Source of the DNA: PWND01 sp964601515
GTDB lineage: Bacteria; Bacteroidota; Bacteroidia; Bacteroidales; UBA7960
Direction of reading: 5' to 3'
DNA length: 64,000 nt
Assembly (NCBI GenBank): GCA_964601515.1
Contig: CAZRNU010000001.1
Location: forward strand, 10,501-74,500
In this document: positions 45,764 through 55,709 of the stretch, piece by piece
How positions within the stretch are numbered: the stretch's first letter is position 1
Layout: each line of letters starts with the position of its first letter
The notes under the pieces: generated by a model
The model's database searches: none
Told to the model about the DNA's origin: nothing
Seen by the model: the letters and a program-made list of their open reading frames with translations, nothing else
Translations under genes and position numbers: made by a program

Positions 45764-46539
45764 TTTCCGGGTTTAAGTTTTTTAGCTTCATTCCAAAACA
45801 CATCCATCTCTGCCAGAGTCATCCTTTTCAAATCTTTGCCGTTCTTATTTGCATTCTCCTCAAGGTACTCAAATCTTTGAATAAACTTTTTGTTTGTTTT
45901 TTCAAGAGCATTTTCGGGATTAACATTTATAAACCTACTGTAATTAATAAGTGCAAACATTAAATCTCCAAACTCCTCTTCAATTTTTTCATGACTGGCC
46001 CCTGAATCAACTTCATCCTTTAATTCCTGTAGTTCTTCCGTAACTTTATTCCATACCTGTTCAGGTTTTTCCCAATCAAATCCAACTCCTCTGGCTTTTT
46101 CCTGAATTCTGTATGCTTTCACCATTGATGGCAAAGATTTTGGCACTCCTGACAGAACCTTTTTCTTTCCCTCCCCAAGTTTAATTTTTTCCCAGTTTTC
46201 CTTCACCTGCTCATCATTGTCAACTTTCACATCGCTGTATATATGAGGATGCCTCCTTATAAGCTTACTATTTATGTCGTTTAGAACATCAGTTATATTG
46301 AAATCATCGGTTTCTGAGGCTATTTTAGCATAGAAAACTACGTGCAGAATTAAATCACCAAGTTCCTTTTTAATTTCGGGGATATCTTTCTCTATAATAG
46401 CATCCGCTAATTCATAAGTTTCTTCAATTGTAAGATGTCGCAAGCTTTCAAATGTCTGTTTTTTATCCCAGGGGCAGTTTTCCCTAAGTTCATCCATTAT
46501 TTCCAGCAATTTTTTAAATGCCTCCAGTGATTCGTTCAT
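45760..46539 (-). CDS. mazG: Nucleoside triphosphate pyrophosphohydrolase MazG
   Basis: This 259-residue protein starts at ATG 46539 (MNESLEAFKKLLEIMDEL). Two MazG domains are present: the first with CPWDKKQTFESLRHLTIEET and a metal-binding EExxE pattern near residue 45, the second near 185-215 (EQVWNKVTEELQELKDEV). The enzyme hydrolyses NTPs to NMP and PPi in house-cleaning. It sits in a minus-strand operon with the SpoU methyltransferase gene upstream and PAP2 downstream. Confidence 0.95.
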   Translation of the reverse strand: MNESLEAFKKLLEIMDELRENCPWDKKQTFESLRHLTIEETYELADAIIEKDIPEIKKELGDLILHVVFYAKIASETDDFNITDVLNDINSKLIRRHPHIYSDVKVDNDEQVKENWEKIKLGEGKKKVLSGVPKSLPSMVKAYRIQEKARGVGFDWEKPEQVWNKVTEELQELKDEVDSGASHEKIEEEFGDLMFALINYSRFINVNPENALEKTNKKFIQRFEYLEENANKNGKDLKRMTLAEMDVFWNEAKKLKPGK

Positions 46540-46580
46540 TTTTTTGTTTTTTGCAAAGGTAAAAACAAAACTATCTTTAT

Positions 46581-47285
46581 TTACTTTATTCTGCCGTGAT
46601 ATTTTTTCAAATAATACTTGCAAAATGAATGAAACAGATTAATGTCATCTTTATCCATAGACATTAATCTTTCCATTATTCTGGGGTAAATTATACCTTC
46701 TGTTTTTATACCTACATCACTGAGAATTTGGCTTGCCTTACCTTTAACAATTTTAAATTCATCTTCAGTAGCAGTGTGCTTTTTTTTCTTAGAATGATTT
46801 AAAGTAAGTTTTGATAAGTAGGTTGCGTAAACCATTACAGCCTGACCCAAATTCAGAGAAGGATATTTGTTAATCATAGGGATTGTAGATAATAGGTCAC
46901 AAACGGCTAGTTGACTGTTGCTCATGCCCGATTCTTCTCCTCCGAATGCAATCCCAACCTTACTTATTGTATCTCCCTTCGATATAATAATATCACTTAA
47001 ATTTTCTACTGTATGATAGTTTAAGGAAACAGTTCTCTTTTTAGCTGCTGATCCAATTAGAAATGTAATGTCAGATCTTGCAGATTCAAGGCTAGTAAAA
47101 ACCTCAATATTTTCTAAAATGTCATTTGACCCATGAGCAATTGCCCTGGCTTTTTCGCCCAAATGATTGCAAAGAGGAGCTACAAGGCGAAGTTTCTTTA
47201 TCCCCATTGTTTTTAAAGCCCTTGCAGCTGCACCAATGTTCTCTTCTCTTGCCGAATCGCACAAAATGAATATTATTTCAGGCAT
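46581..47285 (-). CDS. SpoU/TrmH-family RNA 2'-O-methyltransferase (TrmJ-like)
   Basis: This 234-residue SPOUT methyltransferase has an N-terminal ARENIGAAARA-type motif (CDSAREENIGAAARALKTMG). The SAM-binding knot lies near the middle (AFGGEESGMSN, then TIPMINKYPSLNLGQAVMVY). These match TrmJ, which methylates position 32 of tRNA. The start is ATG 47285 (MPEIIFILCDS). The C-terminal helical part is similar to TrmJ. The exact target nucleotide is inferred from family only. Confidence 0.88.
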   Translation of the reverse strand: MPEIIFILCDSAREENIGAAARALKTMGIKKLRLVAPLCNHLGEKARAIAHGSNDILENIEVFTSLESARSDITFLIGSAAKKRTVSLNYHTVENLSDIIISKGDTISKVGIAFGGEESGMSNSQLAVCDLLSTIPMINKYPSLNLGQAVMVYATYLSKLTLNHSKKKKHTATEDEFKIVKGKASQILSDVGIKTEGIIYPRIMERLMSMDKDDINLFHSFCKYYLKKYHGRIK

Positions 47286-47466
47286 TTTTTCTATTGTTTT
47301 TGCAAAAATACAAAACATTGTTAATGACTAAATTTAATTATTTTTTAAGAATATTTTGCATATGTTGTTTTTTTTTATATTTTCGGACAATAAATTGAAT
47401 TGCGCGTATTACAAAACTTGATTTTTTATAATTTCAATCAAAACATTTTTAACTAAAACCACAAAA

Positions 47467-49443
47467 ATGAAAAAAGTATTAATTAGCAAATTTGCTTATT
47501 GCATATTGTTCTTGTCAATTGTAATGATTGCTACCGGGCAGAAAGCTCCGATGAAATACGGCAAAGTTGATGAATCTCTTATCAGAATGCAGAAATTTGA
47601 AGCAGATACTTCTGCAAATGCTGTGATATTAGGTGATTATGGCGTTGTTGAGATAAGGCTTGAATCAGAAGGATGGACTGCCTTTTACACCCGACATCTT
47701 AGAGTTAAGATTTTTAATCGCGATGCTTTTGATCTTGCAAATTTTCGCTTAGGATTGCGAAATAGTGCATATGGTGGAGAAAGAATCGGGAAATTGCAGG
47801 CAACAGTCTTTAACTTGGAAGATGAGAAAATCACAAAAACAAAATTCAACAGAAAAAGTACTTTTGAGGAGGTCGTTAGCAATTATTATAAATACGTAAT
47901 TTTTACTTTGCCAAATATAAGAGAAGGGTCTGTTTTTGATCTTGAATATACTATCGTTATGCCGGGAAGATTTCTTGGATCTTTGCCCGACTGGTATTTT
48001 CAAAGTGAATATCCTACAGTTTTGAGTGAGTTCAGGACATCCATCCCGGAATATTTTTCTTATAAAACACTTATGCATGGCTATGTAGTATTGAAATCTA
48101 GAGAGGTTAATGCTCTTAGAAATAGTAAGTTTAATTTTTCCGAGACTTATACCAGATACTTGGCAGAGAATATTCCGGCTTTTAAAACAGAACCACATAT
48201 GAATTCTCTGGTTAATTATATATCAAGATTAGAGCATGAAATAGCAGCGTATAAAGCACCATTTGGAGGAACTACTGATTACTCCAGCTCCTGGCCTAAA
48301 ATAAACAAAGAATTGATGGAGTCTGATGACTTCGGTAAGCAATTGCAAAGATCTGGTTTTTTGAAGGCTGAAGTTGATAAAATTAAAGCTGAGCATGAAA
48401 CACAACTTGATAGGATGATTGCAGCTCATAAGCTTATTCAGAATGAAATGACATGGACAGAAAGAAATAGTATTTATGTAAACTCGACTCTTAGAAAAGC
48501 ATGGAGCGAAAAGAAAGGAAATTCAGCTGATATAAATATGATGTTGGTTTTACTTCTTAATGAGATGGAAATAGATGCTCACCCTGTTATACTTAGTACT
48601 CGAAGAAACGGCATTATTAATCCTATTCAACTTATGTTGAGTAAATACAATTATGTTGTTGCTTATGCGGAAATTGATGGAAAAGGATATGTTATGGATG
48701 CAACGGAGAAGAGGATTCCTTATTTTCTTCTGCCGGAGCGTTGTTTAAACGGACAAGGCAGGTTAATATCAGAAACAAGAGGGAAATGGGTAAATCTTGA
48801 ATCAACAGGATCTAATCTAATGCATACTGAAAAAACAATTATAGTTAAGCCATGCGGTTCTTTGAGTGTAGCTCTTACAAGAAATTTGGAAAACTATTAT
48901 AGGTATAGTTTGCAAGAAGGGTATAGGAAGTTTGACAATGAAGAAGAGTATATGGATAGCTTTGAGGCAGCAAATAAGGGTATTGTATTGAATTCGTTTA
49001 ATATGGAAAATCAAGATGACTGGGGAAGGCCGTTAATTAGTAAATATGAATTTGATATACCTGATGCAGACAGCAATCCAAAAGATATTATATATTTTAA
49101 TCCTTTTACAATAGACAGAATTGAAAGTAATCCTTTCAGGCTCGAAGAAAGGCAATATCCTGTTGACTTTATCTATCCTACAAAAAGAACATATTCCATT
49201 AAGGTTGAATTACCTGAAGGATATATTGTTGAAGAACTTCCTCGCGATTCAAGAGTTAATCTTCCGCAAAGAGGGGGTAGTTTTTCATGCAGGTATAAGA
49301 AATCTGATTCTTCAATAGAATTAACTGTTGAGATTGATTTAAGGAAGGCAATTTATTTATCAGAAGAATATAAAACGTTAAAAGAGTTTTATGCAAAGAT
49401 AGTTGAAGAACAAGCCAGGCAAATAGTTTTAAAAAAGACTTAA
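47467..49443 (+). CDS. DUF3857 protein with inactive transglutaminase-like domain
   Basis: This 658-residue exported protein has a signal peptide (about 1-25) and a DUF3857 beta-domain (about 60-230). A transglutaminase-like core follows, in which the catalytic Cys position is Ser353 (GNSADINMMLVLL) and the His position is Tyr396 (KYNYVVAYAE). The loss of both points to a binding rather than catalytic role. The segment 'YFLLPERCLNGQGR' is common in this non-catalytic branch. A C-terminal beta domain follows. It forms a pair with the next gene 10 bases downstream. Substrate is unknown; cell-envelope peptides are often suggested. Confidence 0.87.
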   Translation: MKKVLISKFAYCILFLSIVMIATGQKAPMKYGKVDESLIRMQKFEADTSANAVILGDYGVVEIRLESEGWTAFYTRHLRVKIFNRDAFDLANFRLGLRNSAYGGERIGKLQATVFNLEDEKITKTKFNRKSTFEEVVSNYYKYVIFTLPNIREGSVFDLEYTIVMPGRFLGSLPDWYFQSEYPTVLSEFRTSIPEYFSYKTLMHGYVVLKSREVNALRNSKFNFSETYTRYLAENIPAFKTEPHMNSLVNYISRLEHEIAAYKAPFGGTTDYSSSWPKINKELMESDDFGKQLQRSGFLKAEVDKIKAEHETQLDRMIAAHKLIQNEMTWTERNSIYVNSTLRKAWSEKKGNSADINMMLVLLLNEMEIDAHPVILSTRRNGIINPIQLMLSKYNYVVAYAEIDGKGYVMDATEKRIPYFLLPERCLNGQGRLISETRGKWVNLESTGSNLMHTEKTIIVKPCGSLSVALTRNLENYYRYSLQEGYRKFDNEEEYMDSFEAANKGIVLNSFNMENQDDWGRPLISKYEFDIPDADSNPKDIIYFNPFTIDRIESNPFRLEERQYPVDFIYPTKRTYSIKVELPEGYIVEELPRDSRVNLPQRGGSFSCRYKKSDSSIELTVEIDLRKAIYLSEEYKTLKEFYAKIVEEQARQIVLKKT

Positions 49444-49453
49444 TCTAACTGAT

Positions 49454-51388
49454 ATGCAGAAAATAAAGTATTTTCCAATAGCAACAATAGCGGTTATATT
49501 ATCTGCTTTTTTGTTGCTCCCAACAAATGTTTTTGCTAATAAATATGCTGCATCCTCTATTTCAGAAGAGCTAAAAAAGGATGCAAATAGCGTGTTCCGT
49601 GTTAATAATCGTGATTACATTTTTCATGGACCAAATTCGTATACAGAAAGAATTGAAACTGTTGTTACAATCCTAAAGGAAGCAGGCAATGACTTTGGAT
49701 ATTTGTTTATTCCTTACGATAGCCATTCAAGAGCAAGATTTATAGAAGGTGAAATTATTGATGAATCCGGAAGAATCATAAAAAAAATAAGGCAAAAAGA
49801 TCTTTCTGATTATAGTGCTATGCAAGGATTTTCATTGTACGAAGACAACAGAGTATTAACATACGATCCAAAAATATATCAATATCCTTACACTGTGAGG
49901 TATGTGTATGAAATAACCTACAGAAGAGGGATGTATTATAGCAACACCTTTTTCCCTGTAGAATCATTCAATAGCTCTGCTGAGAATGCAACACTTTCGA
50001 TATTATTTCCCGAAAATTTAACAGTCAAGTACGAAGAATTCAATATAGATAAAGGTTTAAAAACCAAAACATCGGATAAGAATTACATTCAATGGCAATG
50101 GAAGTTTAAAAACATCCCGGCTGTAAAACATGAGCATTTGGCTCCTTCTCTAAGAGAAATTTCTTATGCTATAATGTTTGCATGTAATGAATTTGCTTTT
50201 GACTCATATCAGGGCTCAAATTCTTCCTGGTTAGATTATGGGAAATGGATATGGGAAATGAACAAAGGCAGAGATAAACTTCCTCAGGCAACCATTGATA
50301 TGCTCAGGAATATGGTTAAAGATATAGATGATGATAAAGAAAAAGTTAAGGCTATTTATCAATATTTGCAGTCGAGAACCAGATATGTTAACATTGTTTT
50401 GGGAATTGGAGGTATGCAGCCTTTCGATGCGCAAACAGTTGATAGAAATGGATATGGTGATTGCAAGGCACTGTCAAACTATATGGTTGCTATGCTTAAG
50501 GAGGTTGGCATAGAATCTCATTATACATTGGTAAGGGCAGGCAGTCAAAGACGTGACTATAGGTTTTCTCCTGATTTTGTTGCAAGTCAGTTTAATCATG
50601 TCATTGTTTGTGTCCCTTTAAATGGCGATACCATTTATTTGGAGTGCACAAGCCAGGTTAACCCGTTTGGACATCAAGGAGATTTTACTGACAATCGATA
50701 TGTGTTAATTATAAGAGAAGATGGAGGGCATCTTAGAAGAACTCCTGCTATTCCTATTACCGAGAATGCTTTAAATGGGAGCGCTTTGGTAAAATTAGAT
50801 GCTCAGGGTAATGGTAACGCAAATGTTACAATGACCTTCGGTGGTCATTTTTTTAGTCCGCTTAATGCTGCCAGCAGGCAAAATGAAGAAGATCAAAAGA
50901 AGTGGTTGTATAGCAGAGATTATTTGCCTAATAGTGTATTAGAAAAGCATTCAATACAAATAGATAATAGTAGGCCGGCTATTGCCAGATTAGAAATGCA
51001 GGCATTGTTAAAAACATACGCAAATGTGAGCAGAAATAGAATATTTATTCCGGTAAACCTTCTTTCAGCTTCAAAATCAACACCTCCAAGGATTAGGAAC
51101 CGAGTACATCCTTTTGAACTTGCATTTGAGAGGAGTTATTGTGATACAATTACGTATATAGTTCCGGAAGGTTTTGTTGTTGAATCAATACCTCAGAATA
51201 CAGTTTTAGAATCTGAATTTGGGAAATACGTTTCAACAATTGTTGTGGAAGGAAACGTGGTTAAATACACAATGTATTATGAAAGCAAGTCCGGGCGTTT
51301 TCCTCCTGAAAAATACCCGGAATACTTTGAGTTTTGGCAGAGCATTGTTAGAGCCGATAATCAAAATGTGACATTCCTAAAGGAATAG
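49454..51388 (+). CDS. DUF3857 protein with intact transglutaminase-like domain
   Basis: This 644-residue exported protein (signal peptide to about residue 28, LLLPTNVFAN) has a DUF3857 domain (about 60-225). The transglutaminase core carries a catalytic-type Cys337 (GYGDCKALSNYM), His382 (SQFNHVIVCV) and Glu397 (IYLECTSQVNPFG), with acid Glu as is usual here. A C-terminal beta domain ends the protein. Together with the preceding Ser/Tyr variant it makes an active/inactive pair translated from one transcript. It is convergent with the protease gene, 4 bases away. Confidence 0.88.
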   Translation: MQKIKYFPIATIAVILSAFLLLPTNVFANKYAASSISEELKKDANSVFRVNNRDYIFHGPNSYTERIETVVTILKEAGNDFGYLFIPYDSHSRARFIEGEIIDESGRIIKKIRQKDLSDYSAMQGFSLYEDNRVLTYDPKIYQYPYTVRYVYEITYRRGMYYSNTFFPVESFNSSAENATLSILFPENLTVKYEEFNIDKGLKTKTSDKNYIQWQWKFKNIPAVKHEHLAPSLREISYAIMFACNEFAFDSYQGSNSSWLDYGKWIWEMNKGRDKLPQATIDMLRNMVKDIDDDKEKVKAIYQYLQSRTRYVNIVLGIGGMQPFDAQTVDRNGYGDCKALSNYMVAMLKEVGIESHYTLVRAGSQRRDYRFSPDFVASQFNHVIVCVPLNGDTIYLECTSQVNPFGHQGDFTDNRYVLIIREDGGHLRRTPAIPITENALNGSALVKLDAQGNGNANVTMTFGGHFFSPLNAASRQNEEDQKKWLYSRDYLPNSVLEKHSIQIDNSRPAIARLEMQALLKTYANVSRNRIFIPVNLLSASKSTPPRIRNRVHPFELAFERSYCDTITYIVPEGFVVESIPQNTVLESEFGKYVSTIVVEGNVVKYTMYYESKSGRFPPEKYPEYFEFWQSIVRADNQNVTFLKE

Positions 51389-51392
51389 ATGA

Positions 51393-54300
51393 TTATCTTG
51401 CAATAATTAGCTTTTTTCTAAGTTGTTTTGAATTTGCTTCTATACTAATAATGTAAATGCCGGGCAATAAACTGCTGATGTCAATTCTTTCAACTATCAG
51501 TGCTTGTTGTTCGGCATTTACTTTTTTGTCATAAACAACTTGTCCGCTAAGATTTGCCATCTTAATGTCGGCTAGCCCATTAATGTTTTCTAAATCAATA
51601 AACAGATAGTTTGATGCCGGTATAGGATATACATTAAAATTGGGTTGAAAATAATCTGCATGCTCCATGTTGGTTAGAGATTCAAATACAGCTACAAAAA
51701 TCTTATCTGCATTTACTGTAAAAGTGTATGTGCTTTCTTCTGTTAATATTGTTGACCCGTCCATCCAGTATAAGAAATTCCAGCCTTCATTTGGTTCTGC
51801 ATATATGCTAACTTCTGCACCATATTCTTTTGTCCCACTGCCATATACTTTACCACCATCAGCAGGACTGGCAAAAAGTTTTATTGAGTATTGACTTAAT
51901 GCGAAGCATGCAGTGATTCTTGAATCTTTTTCAATATTCCATTGAAATGATTGTTTGGTTGAAATAACCTTTTCTTCATCTTTCCAATAAAGAAAATCAT
52001 ATCCAAAAGGAACAGTTGTGTTTAGATATATTGTTTGCCATGCATAGTATAAGCCGCCTCCTGTTTGAATGCCTGTATCTTCAGGATTAGAAGTAAGAAT
52101 TAATTCATATTCCTTAGGATTGAAAACAGCAACTATTCTTCTACTTGATGTTAATGTTATAAAGATTTCTTCTTCTGTAGAAAATACAGTAGAATTTTCC
52201 TCAAAATGCGAGAAAGTCCAATGATTATCGGCTTGCGCTGAAATTTTCACTAAAGCTCCTGAGTTGTAGAAGTGTTCTCCTATGCCGGGATTTAATAATC
52301 CATTTCCTTCAGCCTCCAAAATTAATACAACGGGGTTGCTTGATAATATTTCTGTATATACGGTATCTGATGGCAAAGATTCACCAAATGGATTGTTATA
52401 CAAAGCGGTAACAAAATATTCATATTCACCAATCGGAAGTCCGGTGTCAGTATATTCATTTTCAGTAATTACATTTCCTGTATTTATGCCGTTTCTGTAT
52501 AGTTTGTATCCTACAAGTTCGGGGATTACTCTGATGGGTTCTTCCCATGTAAGGCTAATGCTGTGGAGGTTAGTTTCAACAATAACTAAGTTTGAAGGCT
52601 GAGGATATAAAGCTTTATAATGAGCTTTTAAGCTGACGTAATCTATACATATGCCATGTCCACCCAAAGAAGTAGCTTCAAATGCAATTTGAGTGTTTTT
52701 TGATACAATTGGAATAAGTACTTCAGATAATGTCCATTTAGTAACATTTGAAAAGTATGTTTCCAGCAATATCCATTCAGAAAACTCATCATTGCGATAA
52801 TATATTTTCAGCCTGTCTTGTGTGCATGTGGATCCGTTTGTATAATAAAAACTTAGCACAGCATAATCAAATCCTGCAAAATTAAGGCTTGGTATTATTA
52901 GTTTTGTTGTGTTTTGTTGATTTTCAGATTTAAAATAGATATTGAAAAAACCTGAATATGACTCTTCGGGGGAATCGTTTTCATTTCCTTTCCCAACCTG
53001 CCAATATGTATTACCTTCTATTAATTCCTGTTTCCAGCATGTTGGTATAATGTTTTCTTCGAAGTCTTCCAGTAATGGGAAGTCTGTTATTGTTTCACAG
53101 AAAGTAGTTGCTGAAGCAATTATTCCTTCTGAATAATTTAGTTGATTGTCAAACGACCATATTTTATAAAAGTACCCTGTGTTGCTTTCTAAGTATTGAT
53201 GAAAGAAATTCTTGTCATCACCAAAATAAATAATTTTTCCGCCTCCTGAAATCTCCTCTCCGAGTACGTAAGGACCTGTGGGTTGCCCAAAGCTGTTTAT
53301 GTGAGAAACAGCAATTAAAACATTATTATTGTCGGAGTTTGGTAACCAGGTGAGCATTATTTCATCATCTGCCACTGCATTTGCATTGAATGTTAAGGGG
53401 TTTTTTACTGTTTCTGAATAGTAATATGTTCCTTCAAGTGTTTCTAAATTGATGTTGTCGGGGTCGAGCCAAACGCTTAGTCTAGAAGACTCTGCTCCTC
53501 CTCCTGTCCATGATTTTCCAAAAACGCCATACCAGTCGGGTTGGGTATTGCCGCATGCTGCATATCCACCATGAAGCTGACCAATAATCCTTCCTTCTGA
53601 GTCATACAAAGGCGAGCCTGATGACCCGGGTTCAGTTGTTGTTCCTCCGCTCCACACTATTCGCCAATGACTTGTCCCAGAGCCAATATTGCCAAGATAT
53701 GCTGCTGTGTTTATGCCTGAAGTTGAGTAGCTGAATTTTTTTATATCACCTCTTGGATGATGAACTCCAACAATAAACTCATCTAGTCTGTTTTCCAGAG
53801 TTCTGTTCCAGCCTGCAAAATAGGGATTATACTCTTGAGGTATTTGCTGATTGAGTTCAAACAGCCAAAAGTCTGTTGAAGAATACTTAGCTTTGTGAGT
53901 TGCTCCACTCATAGACTGATATGAAGGAGACGTTGTAGGGTTGCTGCATGATTGACTTTGCCAGTTAAACCATACAACTACTGTTGATGGTGTTTTATAA
54001 CAGTGATTTGCTGATAAAATGTAAGGAGTAAAATCTTGTTGTACATTGTTAATTAAAGCGCCTGTGCAAAAAGCATTGCCTCCAACCAGAAGTAATACTG
54101 TAGAATTAACCTGATCTTGCCAATCGTTTGCTTGAGGGCAGGCAACATTCAAATTGCAACTACCCGAGTGTCCGAATCCTTTTATTAAATCGAAGGGGCT
54201 TCTATATCCATGAGTTACTGTCTCAATTTCTAGAACACCATTAAAGCTAACATTTACAGGCTCATAATAGTCGACAAAGATTTTTTCTCCATTCACAAGA

Positions 54301-54752
54301 GTAGTGGCGAAGTACTCATCCTTCTGGTTGTTTAAGTTTGTGAAAGCACCTATAATACTTGTGCGGTCTTCATTATAAATAAACAATTCTGCTCCTTCAG
54401 GAAGGATGTATTTGTTAAATGTTAGGTTAATGGATAATGCCCCTTTGGAGTAAATTCCAAGTTGCCATATTTTGTCGCCATTTTCCAGAACTCTCCATTT
54501 TCCTGAGTTTTCCATTGTAAGATTTACGTCAATATTTTCTCCAAATCTCCACGGAGTATCAGCAAGATTATCAAAAACAAGATCTTCTTCATACAAATTT
54601 TCAAGATCTAATTCAGGCACTGAAATAAAAGGAATATCAGAAGAGCTTTTCTCTAATAAAAAGCTTTTTGGAATACCCGGCTTGCTTATTTGGCTTTGCG
54701 CTATATTGCAGGCAAAAAGAGTAATAACTATTATAAAAAGTATTTTTTTCAT
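51393..54752 (-). CDS. Secreted trypsin-like (lysyl-endopeptidase-type) protease, T9SS cargo
   Basis: This 1119-residue protein has a signal peptide (MKKILFIIVITLFACNIAQS). The S1-type catalytic triad is His250 (LSANHCY), Asp294 (YSSTDFWLFEL) and Ser378 (EPGSSGSPLYD). Cysteines flanking the domain (GSCNLNVACPQ) are as in bacterial lysyl endopeptidases. It continues with FN3-like domains, a jelly-roll/MAM-like domain (about 560-690) and another FN3. Three divergent InlB B-repeats of about 75 residues (such as AEGNGLLNPGIGEHFYNSGA) precede a type A sorting domain from about 1040 (FNVYPIPASNYLFIDLEN, ending LRKKLIIAR). The protein should be exported by T9SS and attached to the surface or released. 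Lysine specificity is inferred. Confidence 0.9.
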   Translation of the reverse strand: MKKILFIIVITLFACNIAQSQISKPGIPKSFLLEKSSSDIPFISVPELDLENLYEEDLVFDNLADTPWRFGENIDVNLTMENSGKWRVLENGDKIWQLGIYSKGALSINLTFNKYILPEGAELFIYNEDRTSIIGAFTNLNNQKDEYFATTLVNGEKIFVDYYEPVNVSFNGVLEIETVTHGYRSPFDLIKGFGHSGSCNLNVACPQANDWQDQVNSTVLLLVGGNAFCTGALINNVQQDFTPYILSANHCYKTPSTVVVWFNWQSQSCSNPTTSPSYQSMSGATHKAKYSSTDFWLFELNQQIPQEYNPYFAGWNRTLENRLDEFIVGVHHPRGDIKKFSYSTSGINTAAYLGNIGSGTSHWRIVWSGGTTTEPGSSGSPLYDSEGRIIGQLHGGYAACGNTQPDWYGVFGKSWTGGGAESSRLSVWLDPDNINLETLEGTYYYSETVKNPLTFNANAVADDEIMLTWLPNSDNNNVLIAVSHINSFGQPTGPYVLGEEISGGGKIIYFGDDKNFFHQYLESNTGYFYKIWSFDNQLNYSEGIIASATTFCETITDFPLLEDFEENIIPTCWKQELIEGNTYWQVGKGNENDSPEESYSGFFNIYFKSENQQNTTKLIIPSLNFAGFDYAVLSFYYTNGSTCTQDRLKIYYRNDEFSEWILLETYFSNVTKWTLSEVLIPIVSKNTQIAFEATSLGGHGICIDYVSLKAHYKALYPQPSNLVIVETNLHSISLTWEEPIRVIPELVGYKLYRNGINTGNVITENEYTDTGLPIGEYEYFVTALYNNPFGESLPSDTVYTEILSSNPVVLILEAEGNGLLNPGIGEHFYNSGALVKISAQADNHWTFSHFEENSTVFSTEEEIFITLTSSRRIVAVFNPKEYELILTSNPEDTGIQTGGGLYYAWQTIYLNTTVPFGYDFLYWKDEEKVISTKQSFQWNIEKDSRITACFALSQYSIKLFASPADGGKVYGSGTKEYGAEVSIYAEPNEGWNFLYWMDGSTILTEESTYTFTVNADKIFVAVFESLTNMEHADYFQPNFNVYPIPASNYLFIDLENINGLADIKMANLSGQVVYDKKVNAEQQALIVERIDISSLLPGIYIISIEANSKQLRKKLIIAR

Positions 54753-54837
54753 GACTAAATAGTTTTAAAATTTCCGCGCAAAGATCGGAAATATTTTTTA
54801 ATGTGCAAGAAAAAAATAATATATATGCAAAAAAAGA

Positions 54838-55605
54838 TTACACTAAACGCAAAAAATCACTTACTAAAGCAAAAAAAACATCAGGTTTGTCTGAGTGCAA
54901 CCAATGTGTAGCACCATTAATAGTTTTTATTTCTGCATGGGGAAACTGCATTTTGATTTGATGCATCTCTTTTAAAGTAACATAATCAGATCTCCCTCCT
55001 CTGACAAACAAAGCAGGTCCCATGTATGGTTTGTCAGACGGAATAGCTTCACCGATTTTGTCCATATTTTCAAGAACCGCTCGCATATTTGTTTTCCATC
55101 CCAAATTATTTTTATCTTTCCAGTATAAATTCTTCATCAAAAACTGTAATAGTCTATTACTCTTGATTGTTTTAGACAATAATTCTTCAACATCCTGTCT
55201 GGTTTTTTGTTTTGAAAAATCTACTGAAAGCATTGCATTTATAATCATCTCGTGCTTATTTTCATATTGCACCGGGCTAATATCTGCAACAATAAGTTTA
55301 TTTACTCGTTCAGGATAGTCGAATGCAAATTGCATTATTGTTTTTCCACCCATAGAATGACCAATCAAATGCGAATTTTTGATATTATGAGTATCCATAA
55401 ACTCTAAAAGGTCATCGCTCATTGCCTGATAATTAAACACATCGCTATGTCCGGATTTTCCGTGATTCCTTTGGTCAACAAGGTAAACTGTATAGTCAGC
55501 TTCAAACTTTTTGGCTATTGTAATCCAATTGTCTAGCATGCCAAAAAGACCGTGTAAGATAATTATAGGTGGTCCGCTACCGATGGATTTATAGTTTAGT
55601 TTCAT
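54838..55605 (-). CDS. Alpha/beta hydrolase (YbfF-type esterase)
   Basis: This 255-residue hydrolase has the oxyanion segment PPIILHGLFGMLDNW and a nucleophile elbow GHSMGGKT (Ser about residue 92). The acid is in VRGGRSDYV near 205 and the His is in GATHWLHSDKP near 233. It resembles YbfF/MhpC-type esterases. The physiological substrate is unknown. It lies upstream of a pyridoxine gene region but is separated from it by a repeat-bracketed insertion. Confidence 0.9.
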   Translation of the reverse strand: MKLNYKSIGSGPPIIILHGLFGMLDNWITIAKKFEADYTVYLVDQRNHGKSGHSDVFNYQAMSDDLLEFMDTHNIKNSHLIGHSMGGKTIMQFAFDYPERVNKLIVADISPVQYENKHEMIINAMLSVDFSKQKTRQDVEELLSKTIKSNRLLQFLMKNLYWKDKNNLGWKTNMRAVLENMDKIGEAIPSDKPYMGPALFVRGGRSDYVTLKEMHQIKMQFPHAEIKTINGATHWLHSDKPDVFFALVSDFLRLV

Positions 55606-55610
55606 GAGGA

Positions 55611-55688
55611 AGGGGGTAAAGGTTTAGGGGTATAAGGGTATAGGGGTATAGGGGTATTGGGGTATAGGGGTATAAGGGTATAAGGAAA
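55611..55688. repeat. G-rich GGGGTATAAG repeat array, left flank of the four-helix-bundle gene
   Basis: About ten imperfect tandem units of 7-8 bases (GGGGTATA, GGGTATAA, GGGGTATT) run from the end of the alpha/beta hydrolase gene to 22 bases before the stop of the next gene. The units are in plus orientation, opposite to those at 56166-56202. Confidence 0.92.
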
Positions 55689-55709
55689 TATTGGGATCTA
55701 TAGATTTTG

